Source: Lytechinus variegatus (lineage: Eukaryota; Echinodermata; Echinoidea; Temnopleuroida; Toxopneustidae). From it: a stretch of 64,000 nt of DNA. The DNA lies in contig NC_054740.1 of NCBI RefSeq assembly GCF_018143015.1, forward strand, positions 72,809,856-72,873,855, written 5' to 3'. Made by a program: the position numbers and the translations under genes. The notes under the pieces are model-generated. The model was given only the letters and a program-made list of their open reading frames with translations. It did no database searches and had not been told where the DNA came from. Positions 43,336 through 55,300 of the stretch are shown here, in pieces (within the stretch, counting starts at the first letter, position 1; every line of letters starts with the position of its first letter).

Positions 43336-43789
43336 TTTCTTTATTTTTTCCCCATCCCTTCTTTTTTTTTCTTCCAATATTCCTCCTTTTTTTTAGAGCG
43401 GCACACCGTCATGCTCCCTCACTGATTATCCGCCTCTATATGCTTGGTGTTGTATAAATTGGCGGATACCTGAATGAAATACTGAAGAGAAAATAAGGAA
43501 AGGGAAAAAGTAAGAAGAAAAAGAAGATGAGGAGAAGAAAAAAAGAAAGCCAAACAAATGAAACAAAACAATGTCAAAATTTCGTAATAAAGTCTTCTAC
43601 GTCAGTTTAATAATGTTTTCATTGAAATGAGAACATAAAAAAATGAAACAAGTAAGATGGGCTATACATCGTAGCAAAGAAATAGAGGGAAGCTCCGAGA
43701 CAATAAAAAGGGTGAGAAAAAGAAAAGACTTTGAAATACTCACAACACGAGCATAATAAAAAAATATGGAATAAGCAAGGACAAGTAGC
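43336..43789. other. non-coding purine-rich stretch
   Basis: AAGAAAAAGAAG-type low complexity; nothing recognised. Confidence 0.4.
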
Positions 43790-44453
43790 TGAGGGACACC
43801 CCCCCCCCCCCTCTCTCTCTAGTTATTTATGTATCAAACTCGCATACACAAGAATTTCTTACTAATCAAAATATTGCGAGCAAAAAGCACGAGCTGACAT
43901 TTTTTTAAATATTCAAAACTGATAGAGAGACACATTTTAAACAATTCATGAATCATAATAATTATACAACCAGCTTACCAATCGAATCATTCGATTGCGA
44001 CAAATGATCTGAGAATTAATGCTTTTAGGAATTCATTAAATTAAAGCAAAGTATCTCAACATTAAAATAATTAAGGCGGGCGCAAGGTATCAGCTAATAC
44101 ACCGATAATTTTTTTTGGACATTTGAGGTATTTTCGGTAATCATGAAAAAGATTAATATTTCATGAAAGCTCAAATCCCGAAGAGCGGAATATTTTTATT
44201 AATTGACTTTTAAAAAAAATGTTCTAAGCTCCATTTAATATTTGATTATAAGTCGATGCATTAAAAGCTGAAAAAATAAAGTATTTTGTGTTCCTCTATC
44301 ATAATTGTCTTTCTCTTTAACCCTGGTTCTTTTTTTCTGGGGGGAAGCATTTTGGTTAAAAAAAGAGAGAAAAAAGATAATTGCTGGCTTGTGGACGCCC
44401 GTGTGGACGGTGGTAGGGACACCCCCCCCCCCTCCGTAGTTACGCCAATATGG
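43790..44453. mobile_element. eroded hAT-type MITE
   Basis: The right end CCCCCCCCTCCGTAGTTACGCCA matches the 12548 end of the hAT MITE in the LINE. Interior blocks TTGCGAGCAAAAAGCACGAGCTGA and TCAAAACTGATAGAGAGACA are diverged unit remnants. The left end starts in GGGACACCCCCC. No target duplication is visible. Confidence 0.55.
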
Positions 44454-44639
44454 GACCAAATGATCCTAAATGTCCGAGGCGAAACTTGTGCAATCAAACG
44501 TTATTTCTGAATAAATTAAAGCTTGCGCTGTTCAACTTCAATCTCTTTCAGCTAAATTTGCGATGAACGCTGCGTTATGAAATATATAATTATCAACATC
44601 TGGCGAAAAGAATAACCGACCGATCACCTGACGAGAACG

Positions 44640-44725
44640 TGTATACGTGATCTGCATATCAGGTCCGATCGAGAGTCAGAAGTGAAGGACAACTGCCAAG
44701 AAAATCAGGAAAAAGTCGTCAAAAT
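44640..44725 (+). promoter_or_regulatory. possible first exon ending in a split start codon (AT|GTAAGT)
   Basis: A GC-balanced stretch (CACCTGACGAGAACGTGTAT...CAACTGCCAAGAAAATCAGG) ends AAAAAGTCGTCAAAAT, followed by a perfect donor GTAAGT. A next exon starting with G would complete ATG in a good context. I found no matching downstream coding exon before the RPS8 gene, so this may be a leader exon of an unrecognised gene or chance. Confidence 0.25.
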
Positions 44726-46534
44726 GTAAGTTCCCCTTCATTTCTTTCAATTTTTTTTTACTTAATGAAGCATAAATGTATCATTAAAGCAAAATTTCAA
44801 CAAAAGCCTCAAATTTAGCTAGTACTTTTGTTGAAATTACAATAAATTTAGATCCACATAAATCTCTAACCCAATTTTAGCACTGATGTCGCCTATGAGG
44901 TCCATACATGTAATGTTTGGACCTCATTGGTACTAGGAGTGGGCGTAGGAAGGTGCAGAAATTAATAAACATATTTCGCGTGATCCTGTTATTGTTAAGT
45001 GTTATGTCAGATGGATTTCCTAGCTTGCCTAGGGAAATCCATTCCATCTTTGTTTACTACGTTCTCTTACATGTCTATGAAGGCCTGTTCAAGACGTCAA
45101 TGATGAAGAAGTATATGACAGGATTTTAAAAAGTTATCATCATTGCGTCCTCAAGACTGGTTGGAGCCATGGCGAGTATAAACTGAATTGACTTGAATTG
45201 AGCCCGCTTGAGCTCCGCTACCGAAAACCGAGCACACGTTTGTCAATATATGGGCCTGTGCTGTAGTACGGTACTAGTACCGTACTACTAACTGTTAGGC
45301 CTTAGGCCTATCTCCATAAAATGCATTCTAAACAGATTGGCAAAAAGCAAAAAAGAAAAACAAGGCGATATAGGCATAAACTCACATCATCACATGTCTC
45401 GTCTAAGAGCCTGCTCATTTTTCAAATATCCTCTGGTTTTTAAAACAACGAAATATTATCAGTGATCAGTGCAGTGCGTGTCACTAACTTGTCACTGTGT
45501 CAGCGATTGTGATCAGGAAATATGGGCGGGGTCAGATCGAGGCTCCTAGATCCTCGGCCTCGCGATCATTTTTACTCTATTTGGGAGCCTCCTGCCTGGC
45601 TAGTCAAAATGTAGTACCGTAAATCAATTCAAGGAGAGAATTATGTCTAAGGAAAAAAAGGAGATTAAAATGCCAGCTAGCTAGCTAACTTTCATGAGGC
45701 TTTTTTTTCTATAAAAAAAATAATTGGATCTATAAAAGTTGGTGGGTTAATAATTGCCCTTTCCACTACTCGTATCACCCGACATTAGTAATGAATGTTA
45801 ACCGATTAGCGGGCCGATTCTTCTTCAGCAATTCGGAACGATTTTTAAACTAAGGTTTTCAGTAGAGTTTTAATTTCAGATTTAAAAAAAAATGACATCC
45901 CCCCCCCCATAAAAAAAATTCAATGAAGATGGACCTTTGGTGAGGAAAATTTTTGATAAGCAAAAAAAAATAATAATAAAAAAATGATTCGACCTGTATT
46001 GCTCCTATTCGGTTTTGTTTTTATTTATTCATTTATATTATTATTATTATTGCTTGCCAACCTGACTTCCAGGGCAGGGGCGGATCCAGCCTTCGCCAAT
46101 GGGGAAGGGCGGATTCTTTTCAGCCAAATTTTTCCTGATCGGTCGCTTGAATTTGATTTTTTTTTCGTTTCTTTGAAGGGGTAGTCCTAATAGCCACTTA
46201 TATAAGCTTTCTCATAAATGAATGAATATATTAATCTCATAAGCCGTATTTGGATAGTGCGAGCTATTTTTTCTTTTATATATTTTCCTAAAATTCTAAC
46301 ATTCTGGGCAATGTTGTGAACATAAACGAGATGTGTATCCAACTAAATAATGCGAGCGCAAAGCGCGAGCGGAAAAGTCAAGATTTACACCTAAAATGGG
46401 ACACTCTACTCATGTTTTGTAAATCATGTAAACTTGTAAAGGATGAGTTATTTGAAATCTTCTTATATGGGAAACAGCCCAACCCCAGGGCCCAACCGCT
46501 CGAAGGGCTTTTATATGAATAGAACAAATGGAGC
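44726..46534. other. gene-free repeat-rich stretch
   Basis: Contains the 44887-44955 mini-repeat; an end fragment (about 45530-45605, GGGAGCCTCCTGCCTGGCTAG) related to the fold-back element at 61551-62040; a GGGGCGGATCCAGCC hAT-like end at 46078; and CGAGCGCAAAGCGCGAGC near 46352. No exon is recognised. Confidence 0.45.
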
Positions 46535-48246
46535 CAGTGGCGTAACTACGGGGGCATGGGGGCACTTGCCCCCCCCCCCCCCCATCGGCTGGCCAAAAAA
46601 AGGGGGAAAGGGAGAAAAAGAGGGGGAAAGGAGGAGAAACATATTGGGAAAGAAGAAATTATTAATTTTATATGATAATATAATTATGTTATATTACTGT
46701 ATATTACATAAACAAACATTTTTTTCATAACTTTATGAAACATATTTTGCCTATGGCTTCATTGTTCCTGGTGTTCACATTCTCTGTTTAACTAGATGTA
46801 ATACAGTAATAGATCAAAAAAAATTCGGAATACTATAGTTTTCCAGTATATTTTAGAGACATGACGTTGTCAAATCAAAATCAATTTATAGCAAATATGT
46901 TTCCTTGCAGCTATTGTTTTATGTAGCGACATATGCTTCTTTTCATGACTACTTAAAGTGATCTTAATATAAAGTATTTCCTGTTCGTGCTTACGTTCGC
47001 ATTAAAGGATTGGTGAAATATGTCGGCTCTTCATGAATTACTAACATCTTCAAATGTCCATTTTTTCTGATCTGAATATCAAAAATTTTCAGATCGCGCT
47101 TCGCGCTCGCATCATTTGGTTAGTGAAATACGTATGGTCTTAGTGAATTCTTACAAACAAGCCTTAGAATGCCCCTATGCAGGAATGAATTTCTATATTT
47201 TCAGCTCGCGCTTCGCTCTCGCAATATTTCATTAGTGAGATGCGTATAATAATCATGATTACAATGACTACAAAAAGATCATCATGTGTTTAGATGTAAA
47301 TGCTAACAAAATCAGCAGGCGCTTGGCACTCGCATTAGACGAATATGGTGAGATAGTATACTCTTAATGGATCCTTTAAAAAAAGTCCTCAAATACCCCT
47401 TTTTTCTGAAATGAATATCAAAAATGTTCAGCTCGCGCTCGCATTATTTGGTCAATGATATACGTATGGTCTTAGCGAATTCCTACAAACAGGCCTTAAT
47501 GTCCCTCTTCAGGTCTGAATTCCCTAACTTTCAGCTCGCGCTCGCAATATTTGATTAGTGAGATGCGTACGTTATATTTATTGTTATATATATACACACA
47601 GAAAGCATTTGTAGTCATTGCAATCATGATTACATTGACTACAAGTGCGTTCTGTGTTTAGATATAATTCTAACAAAAAATAACATGCGCTTGGCTTGGC
47701 ACTCGCATTAGAAGAATATGGTGAGATAATAAGTATACTCTTAATTGATTACTAAAATATAGTCTTAAAAATGCCCCTGTTCGGGGTCAATATATATTGA
47801 GCTTCGTTCTCGTATTGTTTATTTAGCGAGACAGGTACATAACATAATGACAAAAATCTGCTTATAATGTCCCTTTCTAGATCTGAATATCAAAAATGTT
47901 CAGCTCGCGCTTCGCGCTCGCATTATTTTGTCAGTAAGATACATATCCGGGGGGTGTTTCATCAACATTTTTGTCCGACAAGTTGTCAGATCTGACATCT
48001 TTCCTTGATTTTGATTGGCTGAGAAACACTGTCACTATGGTAACTGTCGGATAAAATGGGACTTGTCGGATAAAACGTCCGACATGTCCTTTCATGAAAT
48101 GCTTCCCCCGTTTAATGGCACTGTCCTTAAAATGTCTATTTTAGGTCAGTATACCTGGCAACTGAGCGCGCTTTGCGCGCTAACTAGGTGACTCAAAATT
48201 GTTGATGGTCCCCCCCCCCAATGCCGTGGCCCACGGTACGCTACTG
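46535..48246. mobile_element. hAT-type MITE, second copy, 8-bp TSD
   Basis: Ends CAGTGGCGTAACTACG and CGGTACGCTACTG, flanked by AATGGAGC (46527-46534) and AATAGAGC (48247-48254), an 8-bp duplication with one later change. It is reversed relative to the copy at 11036. The interior has GCTCGCGCTTCGCGCTCGCA blocks at about 47095, 47205, 47433, 47535 and 47900. A smaller MITE is nested at 47948-48110. Confidence 0.8.
47948..48110. mobile_element. 163-bp MITE nested in the hAT MITE
   Basis: Left CGGGGGGTGTTTCATCAACA and right TTTCATGAAATGCTTCCCCCG are inverted repeats. The inside has TTGTCCGACAAGTTGTCAGA paired with TGTCGGATAAAACGTCCGACA. Confidence 0.75.
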
Positions 48247-48272
48247 AATAGAGCCATATGCCTAAATATGTC

Positions 48273-48442
48273 TAATACCTTGGTCACATTTGCTCTACGG
48301 CTGCCGTACGTCCAGTAAAAAAACAGCCGTTTTATTGATTTGAATTCAAACTATGTATATGTAGTTGGACAAAAAATCTTAAAACGGCCGTTTTCGACTC
48401 GCCGTACGGTCACCGTATAGAGCAAATGTGACCAAGGTATTA
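48273..48442. mobile_element. 170-bp MITE, ends TAATACCTTGGTCACATTTG
   Basis: The left end TAATACCTTGGTCACATTTG plus CTCTA is an exact mirror of the right end TAGAGCAAATGTGACCAAGG plus TATTA. CGTACG/CCGTACGG blocks lie inside. Confidence 0.85.
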
Positions 48443-49280
48443 AGGGGCGTGAAGGCGTTAATATAGACATGGACAAACGGCGTGGACGAACTAGGACGAT
48501 TATCTGCCAACGGCTGTCTGTATTCAAAGGTTTTTTTTTTTCAGAAGAAAAAACAGAAGCTTGGGGTAAGGGGCGGGGTGAAAGACCTACTTCATCCACA
48601 CAATCCCCGACCAGCGTATCAAAGAGCTAATTAAAACCAAAAAAAAACCTTCTTATTTGTGTGTTATTTTTTTTTTTTTTGGGGGGGGGCTGGTCTCCTA
48701 AAGATTGAAGGTGTATTCTAGCTTTGCTTTTTAAACTGAAAAAAAAAAAATAATTTCATAGGGGCTAAATGAATGAGAATGCGAGGTAACATTTTTATTG
48801 TAGGTCTATATCTACCTGAAATAAAGGACCGGTCGTATGGACTCATGAAGATACTCTCGCTAATCAAATAGTTTAAGGGCAAAACTGAACTTTAAAAAAT
48901 GACAGTATTTGAGTCCGTTTTATAACAAAGAATAGGAGTTGAAATTTTGTTTATGAAATTGAAAGCTCGAAATGTGAGAAGAAATATATATATATTTTGC
49001 ATAATTTTGGACTTTTTGAACATACCAAAACTATTAAGTTGATTTGGTTTTGAAATAATTGAGATGGACACTACCAATTGTTAGCGAAAAATTTCTTTTT
49101 TTTTATTTCTTCCCAAATGTATTTTCTTCATGTTTCCAATTGTAATATTTTCCAACTCGGCAAATTTGGAAAAGTTGTAAAGCCTTATATTTACACCAAT
49201 GGTAGTGTGCTTGGAAGAATAAGTTTTCTCCAAAATACAATTTCTTGTAAAATTAAAGGACACTCTTTAGGAGCCACATG
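48443..49280. other. non-coding stretch
   Basis: Poly-T/poly-G runs and AT-rich sequence; nothing recognised. Confidence 0.4.
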
Positions 49281-49281
49281 C

Positions 49282-49409
49282 AGACGAGATTATCTGCCAG
49301 ATCGTCCAGATGAATGAATTGGCAAGTGAAGAGTTCCTCATCACGTTCCAATACACCGATACTGGTGCCACACTCGTGTTATCAGATCACCTCGCTACAA
49401 GACTGCTCC
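49282..49409 (+). other. exon-like ORF segment of unknown origin
   Basis: After the acceptor-like ACATGCAG, one frame reads EIICQIVQMNELASEEFLIT, then FQYTDTGATLVLSDHLATRL, up to CTCCC/GTATTT. Amino-acid composition is protein-like and it is less AT-rich than its surroundings. It may be a lost host exon or a transposon fragment; I do not recognise it. Confidence 0.25.
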
Positions 49410-50066
49410 CGTATTTTATTCACCTTCTCTTTCTTTCTCCCCTAGTTCTTTCCTCTATTTTATTTTGGCTGCCAATCGAGAGAGAGGGGGGGGGGGGGTG
49501 TGACCAACCGCCCACTCCCCTTGAACCCGCCTATGAAACAGTGGAACCCACATGAATAATCATTTCGTCAATTCAGATATTTTCACCTGTTCTGGGGAGT
49601 AGTTCACGTCTCAACCATCTTCAAGCCCACATCCACACACACGGGTGAGACATCATCAAGCTGCACACTGCCTACCACTATGGCCAGTGACTCTCCGAAC
49701 CAACTCTCTGAACCAAACCGAAAAGTAGATCACATATGAATGTGCTATGGACGTTAACTAATTTTCATAATTGGGGAACTCAGGGCTGAAAAAGATTTTG
49801 AACAGATTAGACAAACACTCAAAATTAAATTGCAATTTGACAAAGGATTAAAATGTGAAGATATTTGAACAATTTTATGTTATTTCAGTGAAACAATTCG
49901 AAGCTCGTCTGCATTAATATGCAATGTGCGAGCTGATGCAATTTCATTCTTTTTGCACTTGATTATATAAAGTAGTATTTATTATTTCGATTAATGAAAA
50001 AATTGAATCAACTACTGATTAAGAGTGTAAGATAATCATCTAAACTGAAAAACTTATTTTGTTTAA
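49410..50066. other. non-coding stretch
   Basis: A G12 run and AT-rich sequence; nothing recognised. Confidence 0.4.
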
Positions 50067-50842
50067 CCCTATCTAGGCCGGGGTATTTTGGGAGTTCCTA
50101 TGGCTGGGGGGGGGGGGGTGGCCTCCCAGGCCCCCCCCCCCAAGATCTCAGCCGTCGACTGCGCGATTGCGCCGAAAATTGGCACGCGGGTTGCCTGGGG
50201 CATAATCTACAAGATTGTATAGTAATTTTTTCATGCGAATCGCTATTAAGTGATTATGCTAATTTATGCGTAATTAGTATGCGAAATCATACTTTTCCCT
50301 CTTACTCCCTAAATAAAGCTCTAAATGTACTAATTTTTGGTATAGAAACTCTTTGTGGTGTCCTTAGCAAGCGTACATGAAAAAATTGTGATATCGAATC
50401 ATTTTCTTATGTATTATATTGTTTTTTGCAATTTCTTATGTATTTCTTTGTTTTTTGGACCTTTTGTTTTTCATTGTTTTTTCAATGAAATTTGTTGGGG
50501 ACTCTTCTGTGATCATAAAAAGCATAAAATGAATACATTTAGACTAAAAAAACAATAAATAATCATACATTTATGAATTTTGGTTGAAAACACAATTTGC
50601 ATTGACTTTGTACACGAAATCACGTTTTTGAGCAATTTTCGGTCTGACATGCACTTACATAATGTTGCGTAATTTCGGAACCACGTAACTGGGTGATGCA
50701 AAATTGGTCTCAAAAGTTGCGCAAGACTTGAAAGTAAAAAGTCAGCGAGCGGCGCGGCCAAAAAATTTCGCACGCCGAAAATATCGCACGATTCGTTGAG
50801 GGGGGCCTCCGAGGCCCCCCCCCCTCCCTGGCCTAGATAGGG
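50067..50842. mobile_element. piggyBac-type MITE, copy 1 (TTAA target site)
   Basis: The element CCCTATCTAGGCCGGGG...GGCCTAGATAGGG sits between TTAA (50063-50066) and TTAA (50843-50846). TTAA duplications with CCC...GGG ends are the signature of the piggyBac superfamily. Subterminal GC palindromes GGCCTCCCAGGCC and GGGCCTCCGAGGCCC lie just inside both ends. It has no transposase; short ORFs are spurious. Confidence 0.85.
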
Positions 50843-51064
50843 TTAAAGGGAGACACATTCAATTAACAATTCAATTATCAAATTCAACAAGATTTCATGC
50901 AATATCATAAGGGATGTTTTCACTCTGCTTATTTTTATCCTGGAGTACCCCTTTAGAGAGGCATTGATTGCCACCAAGCACATATGCAGAGCACATCCAT
51001 CCTAATTTTGTACAAACAAAATGTAACAGGAAACTTGAAAGTTATATGCTACATTTAGTTTTAA

Positions 51065-51835
51065 CCCTATCTAGGCCGGGGTATTTTGGGAGTTCCTATG
51101 GCCGGGGGGGGGGGGGGGGGGGGGGGGGCCTCCCAGGCCCCCCTAAGATCTCGGCCGTCGACCGCGCCGAAAATTGGCACGCGGGTTGTCTGGGACATAA
51201 TCTACAAGATTGTATAGTAATTTATTTCATGCGAATCGCTATTAAGTGATTATGCTAATTTATGCGTAATTAGTATGCGAAATCATACTTTTTCCTCTAA
51301 CTCCCTAAATAAAGCTCCAAATGTACTAATTTTTGGTATAGAAACTCTTTGTGGTGTCCTTAGCAAGAATACATGAAAAGAATTGTGATATCAAATCATT
51401 TTCTTATGTATTATATTGTTTTTTGCAATTTCTTATGTATTTCTTTGTTTTTTTACCTTTTGTTTTTCATTGTTTTTTCAATGAAATTTGTTGGGGACTC
51501 TTCTGTGATCATAAAAATCATAACATGAATAAATTTAGACTAGCAAAACTAAAAATAATCATACATTTATGAAGTTTGGTTGAAAACACAATTTGCATTG
51601 ACTTTGTACACGAAATCACGTTTTTGAGCAATTTTCGGTCTGACATGCACTTACATAATGTTGCGTAATTCCAGAACCACGTACCCGGGTGACGCGAAAT
51701 TGGTCTCAAAAGTTGCGCAAGACTTGAAAGTAAAAACTCAGTGAGCGGCGCGGTCAAAAAATTTCGCACGGCGAAAATATCGCGCAATTCGTTGAGGGGG
51801 GCCTCCGAGGCCCCCCCCCCCGGGCCTAGATAGGT
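51065..51835. mobile_element. piggyBac-type MITE, copy 2
   Basis: Nearly identical to copy 1, same orientation, only 222 bp downstream. Flanked by TTAA (51061-51064 and 51836-51839). The last terminal base before the right TTAA differs from copy 1. Low divergence between copies implies recent activity or local duplication. Confidence 0.85.
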
Positions 51836-51839
51836 TTAA

Positions 51840-52127
51840 AAATGCAATGCTGCAACATAAGGCTGGCAGAGACTATCAATTGTGATCCCTTTTTTTTATA
51901 CAGAATGTCTCACACATACTTACAAAGGCCAGGGTAAGGTAAAAAGTCTCCTCCCCCCCCCCCTTGTGTTTCTTTCCACTTGTGCACTTCATATTCAATT
52001 TAGATCTTCATACTTAAGCAATTGGTATAAGAAATACAAACATTTTCACAAAAATAATCCAAATCATTGAGACAATCACACAAGAGAAATGAAACGAGAA
52101 TAGGGCATTTTCAATTTTTATGACATT
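51840..52127. other. intergenic stretch 3' of RPS8
   Basis: No feature except a C10 run near 51953; RPS8 transcription should end near its right side. Confidence 0.5.
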
Positions 52128-52133
52128 TTTATT
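52128..52133 (-). terminator. RPS8 polyadenylation signal AATAAA
   Basis: The minus strand reads AAAAAATCAATAAAAATGTC about 68 nt after the RPS8 stop, a canonical hexamer with a short 3' UTR as usual for ribosomal protein genes. Confidence 0.75.
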
Positions 52134-52200
52134 GATTTTTTGTTGTTGCTGCTGCTTCTGGATATTTTACAGTACTCCCACGAGAAGAAAGGCTTTAGAC

Positions 52201-52310
52201 CTATTTGCCTTTCTTGGCACGCATCTTCCTCATATAGAAGTCGAGCTCCTTGCCTTCTAGGATGTAGCCATCGGCACGGCCGCATTGGCCAGGTCTTGAA
52301 GCAATGCATG
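52201..52310 (-). CDS. RPS8: RPS8 exon 6 and stop
   Basis: 110 nt encoding [16 protein letters not shown] to RKMRAKKGK and TAG; acceptor GTACGACACAG. Confidence 0.95.
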
Positions 52311-55300
52311 CTGTGTCGTACATAAAAAAACAAGACAGAGATTATAAATTATATGTGAATTGACTCAAAGAAAAAACACAAAATCAAACAGGAAAAAAGT
52401 AATGTGGCCTAAACAAATTATGAAGTTAATAACTTAAGAACATTACATTTACGAATGCAGACCACAGAAAATGTGACATTCAATTAGCCTGTTGATTTTC
52501 AATTTCATTCTTCAATAGCTCATCAGATGTAGTTTGCAAACCAACCCCAATATATACCAGCGATTTGAATGAATATTCAGCACAAGAACTTACCAAGGAG
52601 ACGGCCAGTACCGAACTGCTCTTCAAGGGCTGAGGCAACCTTTGCAGTCTTCTTGCGTTCCTCAAACTTCTTTTGAACCTTCTTGGAACCTGACACAGTC
52701 AAAGCCTTCTGTTCATCTTCAGTCTGTTGATGATGAAAAGAGAAATTTAAAATTTAAAAAGGTACTCTGGGTCAAAATTGTAAAATTCTATTACAAAATA
52801 TGACAGAATCAATTCAGAATCATTAGAAGCACAATTTAGTCTCCTTTTTTGAGAAAAAAAATTACTTGCAGGAATTGCAAAGTTACACACAAAACCAATG
52901 GTCAATCTATATTTGGAGCAAAAAGTTGAAATTATTTGAATTTTCTATGAATACAAAATAAAAATAGTAAGATACCACAAAGCTTTCTTCAAATTTCATT
53001 GCATGAATGAAAACAAGACAAATGTCACGAAGAAATACCTCAAGCAAATATCTACGGATGGCAGAGGCAGAAAAAAAATGACTTGAAGTTTATTGGAGTC
53101 AAAGCAAATAGATACAACACAGAATTATTTCACTACTCTGTTTTGAACTCATATTTTGTCAAGAAGCTTTTAGAATTTTTTTTTTAAAAAACAGTACAAC
53201 ACAAATCTACATTTTTACATGCTGCAAAAAATATCACAAGGCATATAGCAGTCAGTGTAACTATGACTTGTCTCCATAAGGCTGTGTCAATGTCAAGACG
53301 ACTAACAGCCTGTCAGAAAGACTAATCTTCAACATCATTCTGCTACACCTTCAGTGTCATTATTGGCCACGACCTTTCACTTTTTGCTGATCTATTGAGT
53401 TGCTCCATTTCGTGGGGCACGAAGAAACTCACCAGCTTAGCTCCCTTCTTCCTGGCAAGAGGTAGAGCATAGTGTGCCTCATACCACTGACGGAATGGCG
53501 TGGAGTCAATCTGAACAATGGCATTCTTGACCAGAGTCTTGGTACGCACCAACTCATTGTTGCTTGCATTGTACACAACATCAATGATGCGGGTCTTGCG
53601 GGTAGTGTCTGGAAGGGGAAGAAAAACCAAAAGGGACAATAAGGACACAGTTTTATTTTGTGTTGTAAATGCATATTGCATACATGTAGTGAATTATACA
53701 CAGAATGCAGTCAGTGTAACTATGACAATGGTCTTCACCAAGGGTCTATCCCTTCAGAAAGACTAATCTTAAGGCATCATTCTGCACTCCATAACAAACT
53801 ATGGCTCTTATCAAATTCAATTATGAATCACTGTATTGTAAATGTAATGATAACAAATGTAATGAGAGGAAAACCAAAGACTTGTATGAAAATATCAATG
53901 ATGGGAACCACCACATTCTAATTCTGCATTATATCAAAATTGAAAATCACCCTTTTGCTTGAAAAACATGAAGACATAACACCAGTGAACAGTCAAGTAA
54001 AGAGCAATCTAGGAAATGCAAAACAGTTGAGAACCGTCTCATCATACAGTATGGGCAGTAATTGCATAGGATCATCTTCAAGCACATCGGTGCCCATTAA
54101 AGAATGAGTTGCAACAAATCATAACTCAAAAAATTCAAATGCAGCATGACTTTCATCCAATCAGTGGAAGGCATTTTGTTGTAATTTTTAAATTCTTTGT
54201 TGCGTTTTGTTGCAACTCTTTCAACAGGCTTCAGAGGGTACTTGGAAGACTCTACTTACGTTCTGATCCCCAGGAGAAGTTTCCTGTGTCCAGACGCAGA
54301 GCACGGCGTTTGATGTTACCTCCCATGCATCGTACAAGATGTATCCTCTTGACTCCAATCTACAATGAAAAAAAAAAAGAATCACTTTCCCGTAACTTGT
54401 GTGCATGAAGGCATATTACTCAAAGTGGACTACCATTATTATCCATTATAAGCAATCAGTCAACAGATTTATATTCAAACAATAGCAATACTTTTGTACA
54501 AAACAAAATAAATTAATAACACGATATCCTTCCTTATGACAAAACTGAGGAACTCTAATAACTGCATGACAGAGGAGAAATATTGATAAAAGAAATAATA
54601 TAACAGAGAAAAGCCCCCCCCCCCCACCAAAAAAAAAAATAATAATAGCAATAGACAACTAGCACATCAATGATGTGGAGCTCATTCTGCATCTCGCAAC
54701 ACAATTTCACACAATTTTCATTTCAGCCCAGTTGACACTGTAGTGAATTATATTGGTGACATAAATTGAGGATATAGAATTGAAATTGATGAATGACATA
54801 GAAGCATTTTTTGTGATGTATCATCTATGAATAAATTTCATATGAAGTATTAATTATTATCTAGTCAAAGTTTCTTTACTCTGTGTAGAACCTTGGTGAA
54901 CCTAATGTAGCTCTCAGATGGAACAAAAATACCGGTAACCAAAATCAATCAACAAATAAGTAAGCAATTTTTGTGAGTTTTGAAAATATATGAATAAATA
55001 GCAGATTCAATGAGTTTCAAAATTCTATGTTTAAATTTTGTATCACCACCTCGAGCTATCATATAAAGCAAACAAAACTGAAATTTATCAACAAATGAAG
55101 AAAAAACATTTTTTGTGATTTATGAATAAATTTTTCATAAATTAGAATAAATAATTTTCCAGACAAAATTTCAAAATTTTGTGTACAAGTTTGGTGAACC
55201 TCATGCAGCTCTACCAGATGGAAGAAAAAAATCAAAATCTGTCAACAAATAAAGAAGAGGAATTTTCTGTGATTTATGAATACATTTCGCATAAATAAGC

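Noticed and set aside
52480-52560. Possible fourth C/D snoRNA in RPS8 intron 5 (TGATGAGC on the minus strand)
   Set aside because: No CUGA box D at a suitable distance and no terminal stem.
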